Below, piece after piece: positions 36,414 through 49,577 of a stretch of DNA of 64,000 bases; position 1 is the first letter of the stretch; every line of letters starts with the position of its first letter. The notes under the pieces are model-generated. The model was not told the DNA's origin. It did no database searches and worked only from the letters and a program-made list of their open reading frames with translations. The DNA comes from Brachypodium distachyon (taxonomy: Eukaryota > Streptophyta > Magnoliopsida > Poales > Poaceae), in assembly GCF_000005505.3 (NCBI RefSeq), contig NC_016131.3:24791001-24855000 (forward strand), read 5' to 3'. Both the position numbers and the translations under genes were made by a program.

Positions 36414-39400
36414 TCAAGACAGGTTGTTATTTTGCTCGGCAACTATCTGCTGCAGGTGTTGATTGACCGCTTCGTTGTAGGAACCCTTGAGCTGCACTTC
36501 CTTGAGGCGAGGTAACCGGTCTAGCCCAGAAATCTCAAGAGACGACTCGGTAGCAGAAGAGCAGTGAACCACCAGCACCTCAACATATTCCGGTATCCAG
36601 TTTCCAAAAACTATCTTCAACTTGTAGCTGCCGCAATCGATCTTGAGGGCTTTGGCGGCTTTGAAGTGTGCCCCACGCCACGAGCTTTCCCGCCTACCAT
36701 AGTGAAGCTCACAGTCTCGAATCGGCTTGACACGAAGATGGCGAAACATATCCTGACATGGCAACTCCATAAGGCTGTCTATGTCCTCTTGCGTTGATAT
36801 TGTCAACTCAAGATGAACCTTTTTGAGATTACCAAGCTGCTTGAGCCAGACAGGCGATACATGTACATTCCCGTTTCCATTCCCTCCTCCGTACAGCTTG
36901 AGGCTCTTAAGGGTCTTTGGTGGCTCGAATTTCTCATCGAAATAAAACAGATCCTGCTCATCGTCGAACCACACTGACAAGGACTCAAGATGCCCGTGAC
37001 CCGATATGGTCGAACACAAGACGCGCCAGTTTTCCCTGTTGATGCCGGACACCCCAAGCTTGCGCAATTGGGTAAGCCTCTCGAGCTCCTTGAGAAGGAA
37101 GGCACCTGCACCACCGCTAACATTGACAACACCAAAAGTATGTAAGGCTGTCAGCTTCCCGATCCCCTCTACAGCAGCAGGAACAACATCAACACTGCCA
37201 TCGTCATGTCGTGGCCGTCTGCGCAGCTTCTTTCTGAGGGACACCACCAAATCGTGTGCCCTTCTACAACATGACGCTACGGTAATTGATTTGCGGACCT
37301 TGTCTGCTGCTATCTGGCTTGTGCTCGCGCCATCTTTATCTGCTGCGGCTTGTTGGCTTGTGCTTGTGACATCACTGTCTGTGGCTCCTGCTGTCCGGCT
37401 TGTGCTCTTGCCATCACCCTCTGCCGCCGTTGTCTGCCTTGTGCTCCTGCCCTCACCCTCTGCCGCTGCCGTCTGGCTTGTTCTCGCGACACCACCGTCT
37501 GAGGCTGCTGCTGTCTGGTTTGTGCTTGCGCCATCACCATCTCCGGCTGCTTTCTGGCTTGTGCTCGCGCCATCACGGTCTGCAGCTGCTTGGTTTGTGC
37601 TCACGCCATCCACATCTGCTACTACTGGCACATCGCTGTTGCCTTCAACCAATGATGTATTAGTGGTGCCAGCACGAAGATACTGCAGCTTCACAAGCTT
37701 GATGATAGCACTTGACAGCTTGACTATAGAGGTGTGTCTGACATCCAGAGTCTGCAGTTGCCTCAATCCAACCAATGAATCTGGCACACGGGTAATATAT
37801 TGGCATCCTCGCACAGAGAGAAACTTGAGACGAGGCAGTAGCTTCAGGATCTGCTCGAGGACATCATCTGTTACACCAGAAGTCGCGTCCTCCAGATCGA
37901 GCACACGAAGCAGTCTCATCTTGGTATCACTAGAGATGAAGAATGATTTCCAATCCCCAAACACTGTCAAAGACCTCAGCCGTGTCAAGTCCATGCTTTC
38001 AAATACAATCTTGTCTCTGTCCCAGCTGCTCATTATAGCAAGGTGTTGTCCTGTGCGTTGCATGTTGGGCCTGCAATGGCCTTCCAGTGCAAACACAAGG
38101 TTATCTTCCATTGGCCTTGACTTGATATATTCAAGGAAGAAACCGTTCACTTGGTACACCATCTTGCTGCTGTTGCTGCTGCTTGGTGTCTGCTGCTCTT
38201 GGATTATGCTTGACTCAACAAGCTGAGCAAACAACATTTCCCCATTATCCTCTGCGGTACCACTTGCAGATGTGTCCGTAGAGTAACCCTCGGCGATCCA
38301 CCGCCTCAGCATACGCCCTCGTCTGATGTCCTGGAAGATTGAGAGGTAGAAGATGCATGGCTTGAGTGAATCCGAACATGCATCGAAGTAGGACTGCATC
38401 CAACAAAATAGACCCCTTAAACTATGAAATCTTGAGCCCATCTCCAACATGCCAATAAAGTCATGATGTAATGTTGATATGCTAGTGAAGGGAGAATATA
38501 TTATTGGCAAGGCATATTCGCCTATAGCAGCTATTACTTTGGGAAGTCCGCCACACTTAGCCAAGATAGCTTCTGAAAACTCCCTCTCTTTGGTAGTCAA
38601 CTGATTCTTGCCGGCGCCCCAAGCTATCTGAAATTTGGAGAAATTTCGAGTTACGTACGGACTCAATTTGCAAACGGTACTAACTTAACCACGTCTTTTA
38701 GAATTACTTAATGTCAAAATATATGTTGATAAATTCATCACCAAAACCAAATTAAAGCTTAGTTAGTTTCTCAAATGGATATCAGATCTGAAATCAATTT
38801 TGAAGAGGAAACAAATTCAAATATGGAATGGAATGTGTACATGTTCAATATATGCCAAATATGAGTTAATTGAATAATCATATTCACAAATTTAATTAAA
38901 CTGCTATTGGACTGTGCGAAAAGTGAGCAGCTAAGGAATTCCATATTCTAATTACACTGTGCACATGTCCAATTGTTGTTTTTGAGTAATCCTTGCTTAG
39001 GAGTTAAGGCAGCAGCTTGTAGGTCCTTCTAGAACTAGTAGTCAGATTGTATGTGTTAGGCACTAAACTATAGTAGCAGTAGCAAAGTTTGTTTTGTCAT
39101 CTTGGCTAGCACCAATGGGATGCCAGCCCAGGATCAGCCACTAAACTGACCTTGTACCCCTATATATATCTGAATCCAATACAAGGTGCAGTAGCTTTGC
39201 AGCGCACTTAAACCAGATAGCCATATACCTGTGTATGTGAGCAGAAAGAACTTCTAACAAGTGGTATCAGAACCCTGTTGAGAAGAGGATCCTGAGAGAT
39301 GTCAGCTCCAGTTCAGGACACCACCCACGGTCGGCCTCGGCAGCTGCGGCGCCGTTTCCCTTCACCGCCGCTGAGACGACTGTGCCACCGTGAGGCTAGA

Positions 39401-42400
39401 AGGCGCGAGTTCATCGTCGAGCGTGTCATGAAGGACGTTGGCGGTGGCAAGTACCGACGCTGATGCTGAACGAAGCCTTCTCATGAAGGTGATGCTGCAG
39501 GCTCGCGGCCTCTGGGAGGCAATTGAGCTCGGCGCCGCTGACTTCCAGGAAGATCGAATGGCGCTGGAGGCTATCTTGCACGCGGTGCCACCAGAAATGA
39601 TGGCCAAATTGGCCGTCAAGTGGACCGCGCGGGAGGCGGTCCGAGCAATGCATGTCGGTACAGACCGCGTACGGGAGGGCAGCTGAGGAGGGAGTTTGAG
39701 ACGATGTCGTTTCGCGACGGGGAGACCATTGACGACTTCACGCTATGCCTCACCAACCTCGTCAGTCTCGTCACAAGCCTCGCCACGCTCGGAGAACCGA
39801 TCGACGAATCTCAATTCATCAAGAAATTCTTACGAGTTGTGCCGCCTAGGTTCTCGCAGCTCGCCCTTTCGATCGAGACACTCGTCGACATATCTGAGTT
39901 GTCATTGGAAGATGTCACAGGTCGGCTGAAGGCTACAGAGGGCCATCTCGAGTCGCTGGAACAGCCACTGAGCAGTGCAAGCTCCTCCTTATTGCGGAGC
40001 AGTGGCGGGAGAAGATGAAGGAACGCCAAGGAGGCAGCTCCGCCAGGCCTGCGCGTGCACCACGCAGCGGTGACGACAACCGGCGCATAAGAAGGGTGGA
40101 GAAGGTGGTGACGAACAGGCAACATCTAGGGACAGCCCTCGCAATGACAAATGCCTCAATTGCGGGTGTCGTGGCCATTGGTCCAGGGACTGCAAGCAGC
40201 CGAGGAGAAACGGGGCTCCAATGCCACTTCTCTGCACCGTACTCCCCACGGCAAAATGGAGTTGTTGAGCGGCCGAACCAAACGGTGGTGGCAATGAAAT
40301 GCGCTCTGCTGAAACAGAGAAGCATGCCGACTGAATTTTGGGGGGACGCGGTGAGCATTGCTGTCTTGCTCAACCGAGCTCCCACCAAATCACTCACCGA
40401 AAAGACGACTTACCAAGTGTGGCATAGCCACAAGCAAGAGGTCCACTACCTTCACACCTGTGGGTGCTGTATGTCAAGGAACAGGGGAACCTGCGCAAGC
40501 TCGATGACAGCAGCTCTCCTGCTGTCTTCGTCGGCTATGAGGAAGGAGTCAAGGCATATTGGCTGCTGGACCCTGCGACGAGGCACGTCCGCATCGTCCG
40601 CGACATTATCTCTGATGAAGAACATGGCTGGGATTGGGCAGCGTAGTAGGTTATGCCGGCGACGTAGCGAAGAATTCTTTTCACCGCCATCATGTGCTCC
40701 TCTGTGGGTCGTTCCATGAAACGACTCACAAAACCGATGGCAAAGTGGTTTTAGACCAGCTAGCCATATAGCTGTGTATGTGAGCTGATAGAACTTCTAA
40801 CAGTTTTGAGACCTTACGCCTCTTCCTCAACACATGTCCAACACTCAGGTCGCCCCCCAACCTAGCTGGCTGGCTATTCCCCTGGTTTTTCTGGTCCTCG
40901 CAGGCAGCACGGCAGCTACGACCAGCAGAGCGGACACGGAAGGTGTACGCAAGGTGCTGCAGAGCGGCAGGCATGGCGTCCTGCGGAGCTGCCAGACGTC
41001 CGGCATCCCCTGGCGGCGAGCTTTAGGCTCACAGTGTTGCGGCTCTGCTCCTGCTTAGATGCTATCCTGGCGCTGAGCCGGCTCTTAGCCGGTCATGGGC
41101 GTTTCTTGTAGCAAGGTGACAGGCTCCAGCGCCAGCATGTTAGTTTTGGGCAGTTCCTTTCCCCAGATCTGATGGGTCTGGTTGGGCTCTTTTTGGGTAT
41201 GGAATCTGTGTTGTCGTTAGCTAAAAGGGCCGAGGGTGTCCAAGGTGCGGTCATGACAGAAATGGTGATTTGTTGTAATGGTTTTTGGCTGATTTCTGCT
41301 AATTAATTGGGAATTCTCTTTTTCTTAGTCAATGGACTGAGGCCTTTGGACTCAAAAAAGGAAAAAAAACTTCCTCCTATAAAAATATCCCCTCTTGTTA
41401 TCGGAAATTTGTTTTCTTGACACCAACATATATGGAATTTGGACCCCAACGATATAACAACATCATAAATGCATTTCATATGATTGAGAGTAAAACATAC
41501 CTCTTTGAAGAGACGAAGTGAATGGGCAGCATTTAGACATTTCACATTGAGCACTCCCCCGTTGTCATGTGATGCACAATGTGTGGCGACACTTGCTTCA
41601 TTTGAAATGACAACAACGGTACATCTTCTTTGATCAGTATGCTCGGACAAGAAGGAAGCTCTTATCAGATCCCAGTCATGTGTGGATCTTAGGCCATCAA
41701 TAACAAGGAAGCAAGTGTTGTCACGCAGAATTTTACAACACGCGAGAACTGTCTCTTGGCCTTCCATGATTCCAACTGCTGCAATTTCCATGGCTTGAAG
41801 GTCATTTGAATGAAAACCCATAAGTAAGCGCCGAGAGAATTCGGTCATATGGAATGGATTAGGCACATCAACCCAACTTCTGCAAATTCCTGGGCTACCC
41901 GAAACGTCCAGGCGGTAACGACTCCTGACCAGTGCTGATTTCCCGACACCAGCAACCCCCCACAAGGAAGACACGCCGGGAAATATATGACGAAGCCATG
42001 AACTCTCTTCTTTACGGCCCACAAGGTGGTATTCAGTGGCCCAAGAAGTATGTGCCTCTTCTCTATCGTACAGAAAACGGACAGGAGGACCTAACTGCAA
42101 GTAAGATATACAGAAAACGTAGTGCACTGATTAAATTAGTATGTATATCTAGCCAGCTAGCAAAGCCAGACCGACCGCACAAAGAGATCACTACGCATAA
42201 TTATTCATTAAGGTCGACGATTTAGATGAGAGAAGATCGACGATGGAGTAAACATACACACCTCTCTCAAGGGACGATGACGAAGCACTCTCAGACGTTC
42301 GACACCCAGCACTCGATCATCAACTACACAATGTCTGGCGACACTTTCGTCGTTTGTAATGACAACAATACATCCTTGAGTAGGCTGATCAGAGGACAAG

Positions 42401-45400
42401 AACGTAGCTCTTATCGTGTCCCAATCATCTTCAGATCGCAGACCATCGATAATAACCAAGCATTTTTTTTGTTGCAGAAGCCGACAACACTCTTGAATCG
42501 GGTCCTGCTTGCCTTTGCATAGAGCAATTACCACCTTTTCTTTGGCTTCAGGATGACGTGAATAAAAGTCCAGGAGCAAGTGCCAAGAGAAGTCTGTCAA
42601 GTCGAATGGATCACCATCGGGCACGTCCACAAAGCTGAATTCTTCAAATAAACTGAAAGTGAAGTACATTTGGCTGTAGTAGACCGTTTTAACAATCACT
42701 GATTTCCCAACACCAGAAAGGCCCCACACGGAGATCACACCAGGATCTTTTATTTGTCTCTCTAGGGCATCCACTTCATTCTGTCGACCAACAAGTTCGA
42801 AATTATTGACCCAGCAATATGCATCATCTGGGTCGTGGAACAAAAGGTGAGCCCTACGAGAATCCTCCTTTCCTCCAATTCCACAGCCTTCATAATCCTA
42901 TAAGTTAATTAAGATACACATATACTTGTTAATTGAACAGACGTTTTTGTAGTACAAGTTTTATTTTTTCTGGAAAACATCTTTTGTAGAAGCTACTGAG
43001 ACCAAGGACCAAGCTAGTAGAAAACTAGAATAATGATATATATGCGTGCATACATACCTTGGTCAAACGATTAAGAGCCTTGTCGGCGTCCACATCTTTT
43101 TCGTCAAAGACTCGATCCTGTTTGTGATCTACACAATGTCGGGCCACACTCTCTTCTTTTGTAATCACAATGATACTGGTGCCTTTAGTAATTGGCTTGC
43201 CGGATAATAAGAATATCTTGTTGATCTCGTCCCAGTGTTTCTTTGATTGCAGACCATTAATAACGACGAGGCAGTCATCTTCACGCAAATACCTGCAACA
43301 CCGTTTGACTATAGCTTGGTGTCCCCCCTCACCGACTGCTGCAATCTCATTGGTTTGGAAATCACGTCGCTGAAAATCCAGGAACAGCCGAACTGAGAAG
43401 GCCTGCATGTCGAACGGATCTGGTACATCCACCCAACTCTGCTCTTTAAATTCCACTAGTCCGTTGAATTCTTTACGCTTATGCATTATGTACTTGTACA
43501 CTTCACATATGCGATGTAGTTGGTGTCTGCGGTCTTCTACATCGTCACCACAAAGCACGGAAATGACACCACCACGCCTCATTTGCCAATTAAGTTCACC
43601 CATATCACTGCGGCGGACTGACAACTGCAGCACAATTGAAAGTATGTAGTATGAAATATATATGTAATATGCAGTATGTAGAACATAGTATACATTTTAT
43701 TTCAAGTTTTCAAAAATCTTGAAATTTTTACCACAGCATTGCAACATAATATAAGATGGTTCAACGATGTGATCCGAAAAATACTTCTCGTGCCCGTGGC
43801 AAAAAGAAAAGAATCTCAATTCGCCAGTGGACATATATAAGCTCCTGTTTTTCTTTTCTTGCGACCGCTGCGCCACAACATTACAACCATAATATTGTCA
43901 TGATTTTGTGGTAAAAAGAATGAAAACTTTTACACTGTCCAATCCTAAACTAGCGTACGAATTAGCCTGCATACCCAAAAATAAAATTATATATATGCTA
44001 GCTCCACCGTGAGTTTTTCTTTTCTTTTTCACAAATCATCAATTATGCGCTTACCTTCATTACTACTTCCGTTCCTAAATGTAAGATGTTTTAACTTTGT
44101 ATTAAGTCAAACTTTTTAAAAATTGACCAAATTTATACAAAAATTTACCAACATCTATAACTCTAAATTAGTTTGATTAAATCCGTCATATTATATATCT
44201 TCATAGTATATTTATTTGGAGTGGTAGACGTTGGTAGATTTTCTCTATATATATCATATATTATCTCTATCTCTTCTCTAGAGATCTCCAGTACTCCCTT
44301 TTCATCGTCCAATTGTTTTGAACCGTCAGATCTAGTGGACGCCTTCAGATCGTCCCCTCTCGGTCCACGCCGCCTCGTATTTTCCTGCGACCGCTGCGCC
44401 ACCTCACCTCTGCCTCTGTTCGCTGCCTCACCTCCGCGGCGCGCGCCTCCTCTCCCCCTCCACCGCCACCTCATCTCCCCCTCCGACCACCGCCTCCGCT
44501 CTCCAGCACACTGGAGGGCTAGCGGCGCGGAGCGCGTGCGACGGCGGTTCCGGCGACTCGCACGTCCTAGAGGTCGTGGCCAGGGCTTGGCCACTCCGAC
44601 GGCCAGCTGCCCAGGAGTTCCTCCACTTCCTCTGCGCTGGACAACCAATCGGCACGCAGCAACGAGCAAAGTGGGGCGCCAAGGTATCCCTCTCTTCTCC
44701 AGCTCCCTCCCGTTCACACATCGTCCCATATTTCGATCTAATTATGAGCATGTACTTGTATGTGTGCTGGCTGTAGGTTATTGCAATCTTTTGGTGCAGC
44801 AATGCATCCCGGCCTCTCTTCCTCCTGTCCAATTACTTTTTGTGATGATTCTCGTCCAATTATTTTGATGGTCACTCTAGAAATAATGTTCTTAGATTTT
44901 AGGTTGTTTTAGTATTCTCAAATTTATGATTTTGCAGGCCACTCCACCTGGATTAGTAGTCAGAATGTTGACGCATGATTAAAGTACTGAGTTGCCTTTG
45001 CGTTACATTACACTAGATTGCTTGCATTAGGGAATTTTACCATGACTTGTATACTGAATAAACAAAAGAATTTCTAACAAACCTGACTGATTTCTTGATT
45101 GCAACATTGAGTTGTTCTTTTTGGTGGTGAAATATTGAAGGGGGACAGAGGTTCAGCGAGTTTTCTGGAAGTCTGAATTTGACTGGTGTGTTCATAATGT
45201 AGCTCGTCCAAAAAAAGACTGCTATATACAGTACTTCAGTCTAAACTTTGTGTCTTTCTAATGTGTTGGAACAGGACCTTAAGGCCCTTCGAATCTAATT
45301 ATTTGATTCTTGTTGTTACTAGCCGGTAAAATCCATATCTTTTCGTCGTTTAGATTTCAGTATTCGATTTCAGCTAAATCTTTGATATTCTAATTCAAAT

Positions 45401-47893
45401 CATTCTGTAATTGTGCACTCATGGGCCTGAATCCACGAGCACGCAACACCTCAAACAGAAAGGGCCAGACCATCGAGTCAAAAGTCCGAGAGCTATATCT
45501 AACTTAAGGAGGATCGCTGGGATTTTTCTGTGATGAAGTGTCTTAATCGCTTGTTGAACCACCCAGAAGTTGTCATGAATGACACGATCATGCATGAACG
45601 CGCTTTGATTGTGACTGATCAGGTTAGGGAGGCGGCCACTGAGCCTAATGCCTAATCGCCAAAATCTTAGAGAATATTTTCCCGAAATTATGGACAAGGC
45701 TGATAGGACAGAAATTGGACATGGACTCGGCACCGTCTACTTTAGGGATTAGATACATAAAGGGCCTGGTTAAGAGAGCCGAAGCCTCTAGCCTGGAGGT
45801 GGAACAAAGAGTTTAGGGCTCCCGGGACATCACTTTGATTGCATGCCAACACTTTTGATAGAAGAGAAGCGGGAAGCCATTGGGCCTCAGGGCTTTATCA
45901 ACCGGCATGCAACAAATCAGCTTCCAAAATTCCTGCTCAGACCACTCCACCTACAGGCCCGCTAAGTCGAGAACAGAGAGGTCAAAGCGCCTAAAAGTTC
46001 AGGGAGCGAGATCAAGCCTTGGGAGCGCAGAGCAAATCCACAAAGAAAGTGTGTGCCTCTCTCTCCAGGTCCTTTTGGGAAGAAAGAATCCCCTCCTCCG
46101 AGACCAGGTGCGGGCTGAAGTTTTTCTTTCAGCACATGGCAGCCTGGACATGGAAAAATCTAATATTGAAATTCCCCTCTTTGAGCCAAAAAGCTTCGAA
46201 CGCTTGCGCGTCAGGATGCGCTCGAGCGAGGCGAGAGCGAGACACAACAAATCGAACAGCTTGCGAAACCCAGATTCTGCTGCAGAGAGCACGCCCGTGT
46301 CATGGGCGTTAAGAATCGAGGCGGAGAATAAGCTCATGGGCCATGTAAAGCTACAGCTTGATGTTGCCCACCTTGCACTCGCTACAACAACAAAGGCCAT
46401 CGGCTGTCGCACATCCAGAAGCCTAGAGGGAGAAACCCACTGGTATCCACTGGCGTCCACAATCGCTAAACTTCAGTCAGGAAGCCTGGCAGCGAAGGGC
46501 AGAAAAAATGAAGTGGAACCACCTTTTGACATGAGCCGCGAGAGCTAAGCTCATGAGCAGGGGGGAGTTATAGGACACCAAGGCCTCCTATGGGAGTTGA
46601 TAACGCTCGCTTGATTGATTTCTTTTGTGGTATGAGAGCTACCTTCTCCACACGTCTAGTGTTCATGGCAGCGAGCTCCTACTCGGATTATATTTAAAAA
46701 AGTTCATGTACTATGCATGCTAGTATTTCATAAGGAAACGGATATAATTTTCATGGAAGTAGGTAGTTGAATATTTGTTGGATCAAGGGGGGTTTACTTA
46801 CCTTGTTGGAGAAGGCACAAAGAGATTGACAATCGGAGATGCGTGTGAGCTCTGATACTCGGTACGGCTCTCCTGTGCAGAAACGTGCGAGCCTTACGTG
46901 CTGTGCGGTGTACACGACGATTCGGCTGCCATTGTTAGTGTCCGGCAGATACATTCTGATGGCATCCCACTCTACCACAGAGGTTACATCTTCCAGGATG
47001 ACGAGATAACTCTGCTGCCGAAGTTGCTGCATGAGCTCGTCGTGTTCCATGGCCACCGCTGCCTTCAGCTTTTGACCCAACTCTGCACCCATATTTGGAC
47101 GGTGAGAGTTGCAGTACAACTGGGTGAGCAAGCTCTCGAGGAACTCGTCCGGGTCAAAAGGATGCATCAGCTTCACCCAGGCACGGGTTTTGAATTCCCG
47201 GCGGATTTCTGGGTCATCGTACGCCTCCTTGATAACGTACACCGCCTCAGCCTCAGGATGAGCAGCAGAAGCACCTCCTCCAGGAATACTAGTGCTTACC
47301 CATACAGAGATCACTTGACGGTCGGTGCCTTCACTGGTGATCAAATGTTTGAGGTCCCTCGTGAAGTGACCCTCTCCTGCAGCCTCCCACACAGCGTGTA
47401 GGATGTTGAATGATGTGGGCGGCTGCTGATCCAACGCAGCAGAGTCAGAGGAGACGCCCGAGACACCATCACTGCCGATGAGGTTGTAGCGGGTGTTCCT
47501 CTGGCTGACATCCTGCACCCTCGCCTTGAGCAGATGTATCTCGGCCACCGCCTGGTCAAGTGGCCGTGGCGGCACCATGCAGGACGGCACCACGCGCCAT
47601 AACCAGGACCAGTCTGACTTGATGTCGAGGGAGATGTCGAGCTCGACGCAGTCCTCGACATCAAAGGCTAGGTCGCGGATCTGCCTCACCCACGTCCTCA
47701 CCACTTCGTTCTTGGCGCGCTCCTTGTTGGCCACGTTCAGGAAGGACTGCATCATCTGGAACTCGCCGGTGATGAACATGAGATCATTCTGCACCTTGAC
47801 CTTGCGCTTGGTCTCCTCATCAATCGCCAACTTCACCCGGCTCACCGTCCCCTCCACCGCCGTCTTTGTCAGACCAAGCGCGAACTCCGCCAT
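36414..47893 (-). CDS. CC-NB-LRR immune receptor with four tandem NB-ARC exons
   Basis: Five phase-0 exons on the minus strand give about 1,700 residues. Exon 1 (46802-47893) has a coiled-coil domain with the EDVID-like FDVEDCVE, then an NB-ARC whose P-loop is lost. Exon 2 (43058-43624) is an NB-ARC without P-loop and with Walker B changed to VVINGL. Exon 3 (42262-42897) has an intact P-loop, GLSGVGKS. Exon 4 (41501-42094) has GVAGVGKS. Exon 5 (36414-38627) has the GLPL motif (CGGLPKVIAAIG), RNBS-D-like sequence, then LRRs split by a Ser/Thr/Ala-rich linker. Every exon ends at a good donor (for example AACAAG|GTAAGT). Such proteins sense pathogen effectors in the cytosol and trigger hypersensitive defence. 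The single ARC2/LRR shared by four NB halves is odd. It could instead be remnants of several genes, but the frames and splice sites are all intact. Confidence 0.75.
37300..37630 (-). repeat. Minisatellite inside the LRR exon
   Basis: About eight in-frame repeats of a 13-15-residue unit, typified by DGASTSQTAAA (also DGASTNQ, EGRSTRQ, DVTSTSQ). They separate the LRR part ending KLQYLRAGTTN from the part beginning GIGKLTALHTFGVVNV. The coding frame is preserved throughout. Confidence 0.8.
39054..40802 (+). mobile_element. Rearranged Copia retrotransposon in intron 4 of the receptor gene
   Basis: A 206-bp 5' LTR (TGTTAG at 39054 to CTAACA at 39259) is followed by the primer site agtggtatcagaacc. 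Next come a broken gag (MKVMLQARGLWEAIELGAAD, then FETMSFRDGETIDDFTLCL) and an integrase piece (HFSAPYSPRQNGVVERPNQT). An RNase H-proximal piece is encoded on the opposite strand (SRFMERPTEEHMMAVKRILR, 40620-40729). The last 50 bases (40753-40802) match the LTR's end. Most of pol is missing, one piece is inverted, and no target duplication is visible. Confidence 0.8.
44065..44290. mobile_element. Diverged MITE-like sequence in receptor intron 1
   Basis: Starts acttccgttcctaaatgtaa with a Stowaway-like end and ends agatctccagtactccc. The interior holds the ttggtagattttctctatat words typical of longer Stowaway relatives. The ends are too diverged for an exact boundary. Confidence 0.4.
44291..45418. 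other. Receptor intron 1, GC-rich insert, unassigned
   Basis: 44340-44660 is strongly GC-rich and open on both strands. It resembles first-exon or 5' UTR sequence of an unknown gene captured by a transposon, but no family is recognisable. The rest is AT-rich intron. Confidence 0.3.
45419..46550 (-). mobile_element. LINE (non-LTR) reverse-transcriptase remnant
   Basis: Broken minus-strand frames contain RLSGRLPNLISHNQSAF, RVIHDNFWVVQQAIKTLHHR and KIPAILLKLDIA, typical of plant L1-type reverse transcriptase. Upstream is ALRPNGFPLLFYQKCW, the decayed KAPGPDGF motif. Frameshifts and stops make it inactive. It lies in receptor intron 1, in the same orientation as the gene. Confidence 0.75.
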
Positions 47894-49173
47894 TGCTACC
47901 TAGCCAGCTCTTGCTTGGATCTATTGGCACTGTATATTACTGCTCCACCTTGCTTGGATAGATCGATCTATATCAAATGGATTGGTACTTATGCCAGATG
48001 GGTGTGGGGACTCCCCCAACAACCTAGATTAATTGTTTTCTTCTCCTTCTTCTTTTTTTAAACATTCTAATTGACTAACATTATCTCTGCACTGCACCGG
48101 CACCGACGGTCCCCCAATAATTCGAACTGGCTAGTAACAACATTATAAAGTCCTGCTCCATTACTCATTGTTGTGGACCTGTGGTTACTGTGGTACTCAA
48201 AACAGCAGAAATATGGCTCAATAAAAAGTAACCTACGGGCCTACCATCTGGCTTACACAGTACTAAAATAACTGAGCAACAGTGCCCACAATTAAGGTTG
48301 CCAACCAACTGCGAACGAACTATTGTACGCGCAAAGGTTGCAGTCTGTAAAAGTGAACAGTTGTGCACCTTGCTCTTTGATTCAACTTGTACAACGCAAT
48401 GTCAATGAAGAAAACCAGGATTAAATGAAATTTATAAGGAAGTTGTGATACCTTGTGAAAATAAATAATTGAGCAGCTTTGGCGTTTTGGTGAACACATG
48501 GGCGGGCATCTTATCTTCCAAGCAATATCGATGCAACTGAATATGGCTCTCATTGTTGCCAAACACATTAATCGATGTTGGCGGGCGTTTTGGTGAACAC
48601 TTGGCGAACTATTGTAAGCAATACCTTGGCCCAAATCCATGCTTGTGTGTGATTGCTTAAGAAGACAGAACCAAACAGCAGAAACAGTTGGTCATGCTTG
48701 CGAGAATCATCGGCCAATGCTCCTGAAAATGACCAAAGAGAAGGAATAAGAAAAAGCAAAAACTCCACAGGCCTAAGCATAACCATATCACGAAGACATC
48801 AAGTTAAGCAGCAGTGGTAGTAATGAAAATGGGAAGGTAAAAAAAAGCTGGCTTACCTAGCTAATGCAGACACTGCAAGGAGAGGGGGCGGTAGGTACCA
48901 CCGTGTAGAATGAATGATTGATAGGCACCCGGGGAACGGAGAGCCAGCGGGTGGGGCATTTCGTCGAACAGGTGCCGCACATGGCCACGGGGGCCAGGAG
49001 ACACGGAACCGAATCCATCAATCAGGTGGGGCCTCGTCGCGGAACGCGCACAAGGCGTGACAGAAGGGAGGTCCTACAGGATTGGCAGGTGGGATGCGAG
49101 GACAGACACCATTGGCCTAGCTGCCTAGCGATGCAGATCCAGATTGTATTGGCCAGGGAAGAACGGAGGGAGA
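47894..49173. other. Upstream region of the receptor gene
   Basis: Should contain the receptor promoter. The phrase ggcgttttggtgaacac occurs twice (near 48481 and 48583). A minus frame at 48568-48786 begins with a signal-peptide-like stretch but has no further support. No known gene is recognised. Confidence 0.35.
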
Positions 49174-49467
49174 GGAGACGACGCAATTTTTCTTTAAATA
49201 ATACATTTTTTTCATCAATATTAAAAATAGTATGCAGTTTGAGAAATTTTCAAAAATAACACAGCCTGCCACACCGACAGGCACTAGCTGGTCTGGCCGA
49301 AACCGATTACTACTAATCAGCTTCGCCCAAACTGATTAGTACTTATTAGCTTGGGCCAAGCCGACTGCTCATATGCATGCATGCATCTCCATGGTACTTT
49401 AGCATGCAAGAGCTTCAAGTTTGAAGTAATCCTCATTAATTAAAGTCTTATCAAATAAAACCTAATA

Positions 49468-49577
49468 CTCCCTCCGACCGGTATTACTTGTCTCAAATTT
49501 GTCCAAATACGGATGTATCTGTATGTAAAAAGCGTGATACATGTAATATTTTGACAAGTAAATCTGGCCGGAGGGAG
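49468..49577. mobile_element. Stowaway MITE nested in the MULE
   Basis: Ends ctccctccgaccggtattac and ctggccggagggag with TA on both sides. It sits in the loop between the MULE arms. Confidence 0.8.

Noticed and set aside
37006..38226. 406-residue plus-strand frame
   Set aside because: It is antisense to the LRR exon, whose frame has motifs, splice sites and homology. A GC-rich minisatellite keeps the opposite strand open.
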